From Myxococcales bacterium (GTDB lineage: Bacteria; Myxococcota_A; Polyangia; Polyangiales; Polyangiaceae), in assembly GCA_025362165.1 (NCBI GenBank), contig JANYHY010000536.1:1-6104 (forward strand): a stretch of 6,104 nucleotides of DNA. The letters are read 5' to 3'. The position numbers were made by a program, and so were the translations under genes. Every line of letters begins with the position of its first letter. The stretch's first letter is position 1. Positions 1 through 5,665 of the stretch are shown here, piece by piece. The notes below the pieces were generated by a model, which did not search any database, was not told where the DNA came from, and worked only from the letters and a program-made list of their open reading frames with translations.

Positions 1-126
1 CATGTGATCCTCGGAGACGAGAAGCAAGCGGGCGAGCTATTTCGAGTGGGCCTCAAGCTCGAGCGTGATCGCAACCCGCAGAGCGATCTCTGCGGCAGCC
101 TGATGAAGTGGGTCGCCGCGGTCTAA
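1..126 (+). CDS. C-terminal fragment of an unidentified protein
   Basis: The open frame runs in from the left edge and ends at a TAA at 124-126, giving 41 residues that begin HVILGDEKQAGELF and end GSLMKWVAAV. The fragment looks helical and amphipathic with many charged residues, and I do not recognise the family. Third codon positions are GC-rich, as in the neighbouring genes, which supports real coding. It converges on ku: its stop codon lies 9 bp from the ku stop codon on the other strand. A perfect 8-bp inverted repeat (76-95) lies inside this coding end. The call as a genuine gene end is an inference from frame and composition, because the start and most of the protein are outside the window. 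No function is assigned. Confidence 0.55.
   Translation, partial: HVILGDEKQAGELFRVGLKLERDRNPQSDLCGSLMKWVAAV
76..95. repeat. Perfect 8-bp inverted repeat downstream of the ku stop
   Basis: The arms CCGCAGAG (76-83) and CTCTGCGG (88-95) are perfect complements around the four-base loop CGAT. The structure lies in the 3' end of the partial plus-strand gene and 40 bp beyond the ku stop codon. No T-run follows on either strand, so it is not a classical intrinsic terminator. It could stabilise or end the ku transcript, or it could be a chance product of coding sequence. Confidence 0.4.
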
Positions 127-135
127 GACTCGGGA

Positions 136-999
136 TCAGCCCGTCTTCTTCTCGCCCTTCTCGCGAGGCTTCGCCTTCTTGGGCGGCGGCTTCTCGGAGG
201 CGGGACCCGACTCGGCGGAAGCGCTCGCTGACTGATCGAGGCTTCGCTTGAGCGCCTCGAAGAGATCGATGATCTGCGCCTTCGGTGCCTCTTGCGCGAC
301 GACGATCTCTTGCCCGGAGACCTTCGCCTCGACGGCGCTCTTCACGCGCTCCACGTAGTCGTCCTTGAATTCCTTCGGGTTGAACGCTTTCGTGGCGAGC
401 TGCTCGATGAGCTTGTCTGCGAGCTGCTCCTCCACGGGCTTGAAACCGGTCTCCGAGCCGAGCTCGATCTCGTCGAAGGCGCGCACCTCGTTCGAGTAGT
501 AGACGTAATGCAGGATGAGGCCGCGCGAGCGGTACGGGCGGATGAGCACGAGCTGCTCTTTGCCGCGCGTCCAGTAGCGACCTACCGCGACGCGCTTGGT
601 CCGCTGCATGGACTTGCTCAGCAGCTGATACGCCTTGTCCCCGCCCTTGTCGGGCCCGAGGTAATAGCTCTTCTCGATCTGGATGAAGTCCACCGTGTCT
701 TCGGGCACGAACTCGATCAGCTCGAGGCTGTCCGTCTTCGGGCTCTCCATCTTCTTGAGCTCGCCCTCGTCGAACTGCACGAACTGCTCCTTCGCGAACT
801 CGAAGCCCTTCACCATTTCGGTGCGCTCGACGATGCAGTTGTCGATGGGACAGAAGTATTGTTGCTTCATCCTCCCGCCGCACTTCTTGTGCAACATGTT
901 GAAGCTCACGTTCTGCGACGAGGCCGCCGTGAAGAGCTTGAAGGGGATGGAGACGAGACCAAAGCTGATCGTGCCTGAACCGATTGAACGAGCTGCCAT
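136..999 (-). CDS. ku: Non-homologous end-joining DNA-end-binding protein Ku
   Basis: This 287-residue protein is of normal length for bacterial Ku, which forms a homodimeric ring around double-strand DNA ends and recruits LigD. The N-terminus (GTISFGLVSIPFKLFTA, about residues 9-25) is the classic opening of the Ku core beta-barrel. Further family signatures are VKGFEFAK (63-70), YYLGPDKGGDKAY (112-124) and LRPYR-like IRPYRSRGLILH (153-164). A region around 215-255 fits the LigD-contacting C-terminal part, and residues 265-287 form a Lys/Pro-rich tail typical of bacterial Ku extensions that bind DNA. His37, Cys40, Cys50 and Cys55 form a zinc-ribbon-like set. I chose ATG 997-999 because MAARSIGSGTISFG matches the family start. 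An in-frame ATG at 1059 would add 20 unconserved residues. No clear Shine-Dalgarno sequence precedes the chosen start. It is divergent from ligD across 91 bp. Confidence 0.96.
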   Translation of the reverse strand: MAARSIGSGTISFGLVSIPFKLFTAASSQNVSFNMLHKKCGGRMKQQYFCPIDNCIVERTEMVKGFEFAKEQFVQFDEGELKKMESPKTDSLELIEFVPEDTVDFIQIEKSYYLGPDKGGDKAYQLLSKSMQRTKRVAVGRYWTRGKEQLVLIRPYRSRGLILHYVYYSNEVRAFDEIELGSETGFKPVEEQLADKLIEQLATKAFNPKEFKDDYVERVKSAVEAKVSGQEIVVAQEAPKAQIIDLFEALKRSLDQSASASAESGPASEKPPPKKAKPREKGEKKTG

Positions 1000-1090
1000 G
1001 CATCGAATCGTATGTGGCCGCGACGCCAAAAGGCTAAAAAACAGGCGCCTCCTGCGCATGTGTGCAGCATGCAGGTGCTAGTCTGAGCGC
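1000..1090. promoter_or_regulatory. Divergent ku/ligD intergenic (promoter) region
   Basis: This 91-bp region separates the start codons of two divergent genes, so promoters for both ku and ligD should lie here or slightly inside the genes. It contains an A-rich patch (about 1028-1041), the palindrome AGGCGCCT (1043-1050), and a loose GCATG/CATGC inverted repeat (1056-1060 and 1068-1072). I could not find a convincing -35/-10 pair for either direction, nor a strong Shine-Dalgarno sequence before either start. The role is inferred from gene arrangement. The short shared region would allow one regulator to control both genes. Confidence 0.5.
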
Positions 1091-3631
1091 GTGGTCGACG
1101 ACGCCGACAAGCTCCGATCCTACCGCGACAAACGCGACGCGAGCGGCACGCCGGAGCCGATGGGTGAGTCGCTGCGACGCCCCACGTCCACGCGCAACGG
1201 AGCGTTCGTCGTGCACCTGCATCACGCGACGGGCAAGCACTACGATCTACGACTGGAGATCGGCGGCGTGCTCGCGAGCTTCGCGGTGCCACACGGACCG
1301 ACGCTCGATCCCGAGAAAAAAGTCCTCGCCATCAACACCGAGGACCACCCGATCGAGTACCTCGCGTTCGAGGCCGTGATCCCCAAAGGACAGTACGGCG
1401 CGGGTCCGATGATCGCGTGGGACCGCGGCGGCATCCGATATCTCGACACGACCGCGGAGGAAGGCCTCGTCCTCGGCAAGCTCGACTTCATGCTCACGGG
1501 CTTCAAGCTCAAGGGGCGCTTCGCGCTGATCAAGCTCGCCAAGAGCGACAAGGGCAACGAGTGGCTGCTCATCAAGAAGAACGACGCGTTCGCGCAACCG
1601 AAGACCGCGATCATCGAGACGGCCACGCGAAGCGTCTTGAGCGGGCTCACGATCGACGAGCTGCAGCGCGCGGGAGATATCGTCAAAGAGGCTCAAATGC
1701 AGGCGATCACAGCGGGCGCGAAGATCGCCGTGGTGAACGCGCTCACGCTCGAACCGATGCTTTGTGCTTCTGCCGAAGAGGCCGAGATGCCGACTTCGGG
1801 CTACACGTTCGAGCTGAAGCTCGACGGCGTTCGCATCGTCGCGCAGAAAGACGCGAGCGGCGTCACGCTCACGTATCGATCTCATCGCGACGCGAGCACG
1901 GCCTACCCGGAGATCGTTCAAGCAGTAGAGGCGATGTGCCCAGACCGCGTCGTGCTCGACGGAGAGATCGTCGCGTTCGACGACGAGGGCTTGCCGAACT
2001 TCCAAAAGCTCTCTCAGCGCATCGGATTGAAGGGCAGCACGATCCCCGTCGTCTACTTGGTGTTCGACGTGCTCGCGATCGGCGACCTCGATCTGCGCGA
2101 CCTTCCGCTCTTGGCGCGACGTCAGCTCCTTCGCAAGATCCTGCCGGGTGGAGGCTTCGTGCGACCTCTCGATTTCCTGGAGAAAGACGGGCGCGCGCTC
2201 TTCGACTTCTGTCGCTCGCGCCGCCTCGAGGGCGTCGTCGCCAAGCGTGCAGATTCTCCGTATCGCGCGAGCAAGAAGCGAACACGCGACTGGATCAAGA
2301 TCAAATGCGAGCGCGACGAGAGCTTCGTCGTGATCGGTTGGACACGCGGCAACGAAGGACGCTCGCGGCTCGGTGCGTTGGAGCTCGCCGCATATGACGA
2401 GAACGGCGTGCTCACCGCATGCGGAAAAGCTGGCAGCGGTCTCGACGAAAAGACGATCGACATTTTGTTACCGCAGCTCGAGGCGCTGAAGACGAGCAAG
2501 AAGATGTACGCGGGCGATCCTGGAGATGCCCCGCTCGGTCGCACGATGGTCAAACCAGAGATCGTCGTCTCGGTTCGCTTCCTCGGTTTCTCGGACGAAG
2601 GACTCTTGCGCTTCCCGTCGTTCCGCGGAGTCGATCACGATCGGCAACCGAAAGACTGCACGGTGCTCCCTCACCGCGACGAGCTCAAAGCACCCGTCGA
2701 AGGCGAAGAGGCACCGCTGAGCACTGCAGCACCCAACTCACGGCGCGTCGCTCTCACGAACCAGCAGAAAATATTCTGGCCCAAAGACGGCTACACGAAG
2801 GGAGATCTTTGTTCGTACTACGAAGCGATCGCGCCCACGATTTTGCCGTATTTGCGTGATCGGCCGATCGTCGTCGTTCGATATCCAGACGGCATCGCGG
2901 GCAAGAGTTTCTTCCAGTGGAACATCCCGTTCGGGTTTCCGAAATGGATGAGACACGCCGCGCTTGGTGATGACGACGAAGACACCAAGAAGAAGCGCGT
3001 GTTCTTGGTGGACGACGCGATCGGTCTGCTTACGCTCGCCAACACCGGCGCGATCCCGATGCACATCCTCGGGTGCCGAGAGCAGTCCGTCACTCAATGC
3101 GACTTCTGCACGATCGACTTCGACGTAGACCTCGCCTCGTTCGCGCACGGCGTCACACTCGCGTTCGAGCTGCGCCGAATCTTGGACGACATCGGCCTCG
3201 TCGGTTACCCGAAGACGAGCGGACAGAGCGGGCTGCACGTGCTGATTCCCCTCGGACCCGGCGTGAGCTTCGAGACGGCACAAGCGCTGAACGCGTTGTT
3301 CGGACGTCTCGTCACGCAAGCCCACCAGGACATCGCGACCATGGAGATGAGCGTCAGCAAGCGCGGCGCGAAGGTGTTCGTGGACATTGGTCAGACCGGA
3401 AAGCGACGCACGATCGTCGCGCCCTATTCGGTGCGCGCAAAAGACGGCGCGTCTGTATCGACGCCTGTTCGATGGGAAGAAATCACCCCAGAGCTCGACG
3501 CATCACAGTTCACGATCCGCACGGTTCCTGCCCGTGTCGCGAGAGACGGAGACCCTATGCGCGCCATGCTCGAGCAGACGCCCAACGTACCCGCCGCAAT
3601 TGCCAAGCTAGGCAAACGCCTCAGCGGATGA
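1091..3631 (+). CDS. ligD: Multifunctional ATP-dependent DNA ligase LigD (phosphoesterase-ligase-polymerase)
   Basis: This 846-residue protein is the end-processing and sealing enzyme of bacterial end joining. Domain 1 (about 1-165) is the 3'-phosphoesterase. His44, His50, Asp52, Arg54 and His86 fall where the Pseudomonas LigD catalytic residues lie, with a constant offset of two. Domain 2 (about 215-530) is the ATP-dependent ligase. It has the nucleotidyl lysine Lys243 in ELKLDG, motif III LDGEIVAF (289-296), motif IV EGVVAKR (380-386), motif V DWIKIK (400-405), and then an OB-fold. Domain 3 (about 550-840) is the primase-like polymerase, with His658, Asp676/Asp678 and Asp765 as likely catalytic residues. 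The order matches Pseudomonas rather than mycobacterial LigD. I chose GTG 1091: an in-frame TAG at 1079-1081 blocks earlier starts, and residues 7-26 (KLRSYRDKRD...TPEPMGE) match the conserved family N-terminus. No strong ribosome-binding site is seen. Confidence 0.96.
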   Translation: MVDDADKLRSYRDKRDASGTPEPMGESLRRPTSTRNGAFVVHLHHATGKHYDLRLEIGGVLASFAVPHGPTLDPEKKVLAINTEDHPIEYLAFEAVIPKGQYGAGPMIAWDRGGIRYLDTTAEEGLVLGKLDFMLTGFKLKGRFALIKLAKSDKGNEWLLIKKNDAFAQPKTAIIETATRSVLSGLTIDELQRAGDIVKEAQMQAITAGAKIAVVNALTLEPMLCASAEEAEMPTSGYTFELKLDGVRIVAQKDASGVTLTYRSHRDASTAYPEIVQAVEAMCPDRVVLDGEIVAFDDEGLPNFQKLSQRIGLKGSTIPVVYLVFDVLAIGDLDLRDLPLLARRQLLRKILPGGGFVRPLDFLEKDGRALFDFCRSRRLEGVVAKRADSPYRASKKRTRDWIKIKCERDESFVVIGWTRGNEGRSRLGALELAAYDENGVLTACGKAGSGLDEKTIDILLPQLEALKTSKKMYAGDPGDAPLGRTMVKPEIVVSVRFLGFSDEGLLRFPSFRGVDHDRQPKDCTVLPHRDELKAPVEGEEAPLSTAAPNSRRVALTNQQKIFWPKDGYTKGDLCSYYEAIAPTILPYLRDRPIVVVRYPDGIAGKSFFQWNIPFGFPKWMRHAALGDDDEDTKKKRVFLVDDAIGLLTLANTGAIPMHILGCREQSVTQCDFCTIDFDVDLASFAHGVTLAFELRRILDDIGLVGYPKTSGQSGLHVLIPLGPGVSFETAQALNALFGRLVTQAHQDIATMEMSVSKRGAKVFVDIGQTGKRRTIVAPYSVRAKDGASVSTPVRWEEITPELDASQFTIRTVPARVARDGDPMRAMLEQTPNVPAAIAKLGKRLSG

Positions 3632-4777
3632 TCACCACGCGGCACGCTGAAGCGTCGCTGGCGGGCCTAGTGTTGTAAAATACACGTACTGATCGTCGGC
3701 CGCGAGATCGACGACGTGCGAGAGCTTCGACGCGACGACGCTGAGAGCGCCCAATGGTGAGACGTGAGTGATGCTGTCGTCTGTGGCGATGAACACGTCG
3801 GAGCCAAACGAGGTCATCGCGCGCGTGCTCATGAATGACGCATCACCGAGCTGCGCGCCGCCATCGATGCCCGTGAGCACGGTCACACCGGATGGCCGTG
3901 CGGTGATTGCGACGGCGTTCGCGTCTGCCAGAAGATCCACGGCGCCGTCTGCATATCGATGTCGGACATCGCCACCACCAATTGCCCAAACGCCGTCGTA
4001 GAGCGCAAACGTCTTGTACGTCTGAGGCTCGTCGATCGGTAACAGGAGACCATCGCTCGCGTCGATAGTGTTGCGCGTCAAGAACGTGCCTGCGTCTCGG
4101 CGCGTGAGCCAAAACACACCACCAGCATCGTCCAAATCGATTGACCGTGCAGGATCCACGACTCCGATCAGCGAGACCATGGCGTCCGATCCGGCATCTT
4201 TCAGCCGCACTCCGGCGACGCGACCGTCCTTGCTGCCTCCGTCGCTCGCGTCGCGCAGCGCGAGATAGACATAGTTGTTGTCGCACGCGAGCCCGCCCGT
4301 TGGCGCGCGGTCGAGCAACGCGAGTGTGCGCATCGTGCCGCCGCTCTTGTCGGTCGCGACGAGCAGCGCACCGTCCGCATAGACGAGATCCTTTCCGCAC
4401 ACCACGAGCCCCAGCGGCTCGTCGCTGAGAGTCTGCAACCACTCGACCGTCGTGGTTCCTGCGTCGTTCAACATGGAGCATTCAGTCGTCGACTCGCAGC
4501 CGTCGATAGCTTCGTTGTTGCAGTCGAACCAACCGTCCTCGCACGCGACATGGCAACCGTGGGACAGGACATGCGGACCTGGGTTGCTCGCATCGTCGCA
4601 ATCGACAATCGGAACGTCGAAGTTGAAGAGCGCACCTCCTTGCGAGCCGCCACAACCTTGTGGTGATGATGAGTCTTGGGGGTTGCCGCAACCGCCGCAG
4701 CCGGTCTCCACGCGACCGCCGCATGCGGGCGTAATCATGAGCGCGACAGCGAGCCACATCCCGCGAGGAAGCGCCAT
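3632..4777 (-). CDS. Putative secreted lipoprotein with propeller-like repeats, function unknown
   Basis: This 381-residue protein has a signal-peptide-like start: Arg5, a hydrophobic core at about 7-17, and ITPAC with Cys19 as a possible lipidation site. The -3 residue is Thr, so the lipobox is weak. Residues 20-50 are a Cys/Gly/Ser-rich linker. Residues 75-94 hold a compact Cys module (C75, C79, C86, C94; CNNEAIDGCE) of a style frequent in myxobacterial surface proteins. From about 122 to the end I count seven degenerate repeats, beginning near 124, 163, 212, 257, 289, 322 and 355. Each pairs a hydrophobic strand such as NNYVYLA or DQYVYFT with a turn, which suggests a seven-bladed beta-propeller. 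Asp-Ala-Gly/Ser motifs recur throughout. The protein probably sits in the cell envelope, and no ligand can be inferred. The gene follows the helical-protein gene by 31 bp, and its start codon lies inside a 7-bp hairpin. Its stop abuts the ligD stop. Confidence 0.85.
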   Translation of the reverse strand: MALPRGMWLAVALMITPACGGRVETGCGGCGNPQDSSSPQGCGGSQGGALFNFDVPIVDCDDASNPGPHVLSHGCHVACEDGWFDCNNEAIDGCESTTECSMLNDAGTTTVEWLQTLSDEPLGLVVCGKDLVYADGALLVATDKSGGTMRTLALLDRAPTGGLACDNNYVYLALRDASDGGSKDGRVAGVRLKDAGSDAMVSLIGVVDPARSIDLDDAGGVFWLTRRDAGTFLTRNTIDASDGLLLPIDEPQTYKTFALYDGVWAIGGGDVRHRYADGAVDLLADANAVAITARPSGVTVLTGIDGGAQLGDASFMSTRAMTSFGSDVFIATDDSITHVSPLGALSVVASKLSHVVDLAADDQYVYFTTLGPPATLQRAAW

Positions 4778-4790
4778 ACGACAGTATGGC
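4773..4790 (-). promoter_or_regulatory. Hairpin enclosing the start codon of the lipoprotein gene
   Basis: The perfect 7-bp arms GCCATAC (4773-4779) and GTATGGC (4784-4790) flank the loop GACA (plus-strand reading). In the minus-strand mRNA the start codon AUG (4777-4775) lies in the second arm. The structure could mask the start codon and lower translation unless opened, for example by ribosomes arriving from the upstream gene. It could equally be a protein-binding operator. The repeat is seen directly, and its role is inferred. Confidence 0.4.
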
Positions 4791-4799
4791 CGCAGATCA

Positions 4800-4826
4800 G
4801 AACAACCGTCAGCCGAAGGGTTGTTC
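4800..4826 (-). repeat. 8-bp inverted repeat spanning the stop codon of the helical-protein gene
   Basis: The arms GAACAACC (4800-4807) and GGTTGTTC (4819-4826) are perfectly complementary around an 11-base loop that contains the TGA stop codon (4811-4809 on the minus strand). No T-run follows on the minus strand, so a classical intrinsic terminator is unlikely. With the next hairpin 9 bp downstream, it makes the intercistronic region strongly structured. It may act in attenuation, mRNA processing or translational coupling. Confidence 0.4.
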
Positions 4827-5462
4827 GAGCTCGGATTTGAAAGTCACGAGGGCGCTCGCGAGGGCTTCGAGGGCTTCGCCGAGAGCGGTGCCGCCGAACT
4901 CTTCGCTCGCCTCGACGCGCTTCTGCTCTACCAAAGTCATCTCATACAGCCACGCGACCTCGGCGAGCGACGAACGCAAGGCCGACCACTCAGGCTGCAT
5001 CGCGTTGAGCTCGATCGCGAGACGACCGAGCGCCTCCGTCACGCCCTCCAACCAAAGATAGGTGCCCGCGAAATACGGGGCGAGCGGACCCTCGAGGCGA
5101 TCTTCTTGGGCCGCGATGTCGACCGCAGCCTCGAGTGCGTTGCGCACCACCGCGAGCAGACCCGCGCGCTTGCGTAACGAGAGCTCTGCTGCTTGCGCGG
5201 ACATGTCATACGAATCGAAGGTTGCGCACTCACGCTCCACGAGGGCGACCGCAGACGCGAGGGTCGCGTGACGACGGCGCGCAAGACCGAGAGTTGTCTC
5301 CTCCTCACGCGGAACGACGCCGACATACGAGCCCTCGTTCGGCGAAGTGAGCGCCGGTGAAGACCAGCTATCATCCAAGCCATCATCAGCGTCGAGATCG
5401 GCGACGTTGCGGCGAGTGGGGTCTTCGATCGGAGGCAGGAGTGAAGTACGTGCAGTTTGCAT
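4809..5462 (-). CDS. Hypothetical helical protein, function unknown
   Basis: This 217-residue protein has no family that I recognise. Residues 1-55 are rich in Asp, Pro, Ser and Thr (for example DLDADDGLDDSW) and are probably disordered. Residues 56-215 look almost entirely alpha-helical, with heptad-like Leu/Ala spacing (AALVERE-type helices, RAGLLAVVRNALEAAVDI, GTALGEALEALASALVTF), which suggests a helical bundle or coiled coil. There is no signal peptide, membrane segment or metal motif, and Cys79 is the only cysteine, so it is likely cytoplasmic. I chose ATG 5460-5462: AGGGA (5470-5474) sits 7 bases upstream, and a candidate promoter lies just above it. An in-frame ATG at 5516 would add 18 Arg-rich residues and would place the start upstream of that promoter. 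The gene lies downstream of the rpoC terminator and 31 bp ahead of the lipoprotein gene, with which it may form an operon. A 9-bp tandem repeat (4860-4877) encodes part of the last helix. Confidence 0.8.
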   Translation of the reverse strand: MQTARTSLLPPIEDPTRRNVADLDADDGLDDSWSSPALTSPNEGSYVGVVPREEETTLGLARRRHATLASAVALVERECATFDSYDMSAQAAELSLRKRAGLLAVVRNALEAAVDIAAQEDRLEGPLAPYFAGTYLWLEGVTEALGRLAIELNAMQPEWSALRSSLAEVAWLYEMTLVEQKRVEASEEFGGTALGEALEALASALVTFKSELEQPFG

Positions 5463-5469
5463 GAAGGGA

Positions 5470-5474
5470 TCCCT
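5470..5474 (-). promoter_or_regulatory. Ribosome-binding site supporting the start at 5462
   Basis: On the minus strand the sequence reads AGGGA, then seven bases, then ATG. It is a moderate Shine-Dalgarno match at a good spacing, and it favours the shorter 217-residue product over the upstream ATG at 5516. Confidence 0.5.
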
Positions 5475-5488
5475 ACGACAAGTGGCCC

Positions 5489-5516
5489 GTTCTACTACAT
5501 AGGCCCTCAATGGCAA
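5489..5516 (-). promoter_or_regulatory. Candidate sigma-70 promoter for the helical-protein gene
   Basis: On the minus strand TTGCCA (5516-5511, five of six consensus bases) is followed after 16 bases by TAGAAC (5494-5489, four of six). Transcription would start near 5482, leaving a leader of about 20 bases that contains the ribosome-binding site. It lies between the rpoC terminator and the gene, where a promoter is needed. This is a match by eye only, and high-GC bacteria often use weaker elements. Confidence 0.35.
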
Positions 5517-5535
5517 GTGCGTTGGTCAACCGCAC
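5517..5535. promoter_or_regulatory. Operator-like inverted repeat next to the candidate -35 element
   Basis: The outer arms GTGCG (5517-5521) and CGCAC (5531-5535) are perfect complements. The centre TTGGTCAAC is itself nearly symmetric (GTTG/CAAC about a GT core), with a one-base offset between the inner and outer symmetry. It directly abuts the candidate -35 hexamer of the helical-protein gene, a usual place for a regulator to bind. The symmetry is seen, and the binding role is inferred. Confidence 0.3.
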
Positions 5536-5597
5536 AATATCATTGGCATGTTGGGAGAGACTACGTGCGAGCTCGACTCCTTCTTCCTACCCATGCA

Positions 5598-5640
5598 GAC
5601 AAAAGCAAAGAGCACGAACGCCCGAAGGTGCCCGTGCTCT
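5598..5640 (-). terminator. Rho-independent terminator of rpoC
   Basis: On the minus strand the perfect 8-bp stem AGAGCACG (5640-5633) / CGTGCTCT (5616-5609) is extended by an inner helix that tolerates G-U pairs and one mismatch. It is capped by a C(UUCG)G tetraloop, one of the most stable RNA loops. The T-rich stretch TTTGCTTTTG follows immediately (5608-5599 on the plus strand). It starts 25 bp past the rpoC stop codon. There is no T-run on the plus strand, so it acts in one direction. It separates rpoC from the downstream helical-protein gene. Confidence 0.88.
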
Positions 5641-5665
5641 CGCCAAGTGGAAGGTGGTTCTACTT

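Noticed and set aside
53..1003. Long minus-strand open frame of 316 codons over ku
   Set aside because: It overlaps ku in another frame, is extremely Arg-rich and has no family features, while ku itself is unmistakable. It is an artefact of high GC content.
1000..1059. N-terminal extension of Ku by 20 residues to the ATG at 1059
   Set aside because: The added residues are unconserved and Arg-rich, and MAARSIGSGTISFG at the internal ATG is the standard family start. The AGGAGG inside this stretch (1048-1053) is about 50 bases from the Ku start, too far to serve it.
1247..2005. 252-codon minus-strand open frame inside ligD
   Set aside because: It lies antisense to conserved ligase and phosphoesterase coding sequence, has low-complexity charged composition and no recognisable domain.
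1417..2397. 326-codon plus-strand open frame inside ligD
   Set aside because: It is an out-of-frame reading of ligD with an Arg-rich composition.
3600..3615. TTGCC/GGCAA inverted repeat near the end of ligD as a terminator
   Set aside because: The stem is only 5 bp, lies within coding sequence and has no T-run on either strand.
4452..5177. 241-codon plus-strand open frame across the lipoprotein and helical-protein genes
   Set aside because: It spans the antisense of two genes with better coding character, has no family features, and crosses the structured intercistronic region.
5463..5516. 18-residue N-terminal extension of the helical protein to the ATG at 5516
   Set aside because: The extension would begin upstream of the best candidate promoter and has no visible ribosome-binding site, whereas the internal ATG has AGGGA at a 7-base spacing. 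It cannot be fully excluded.
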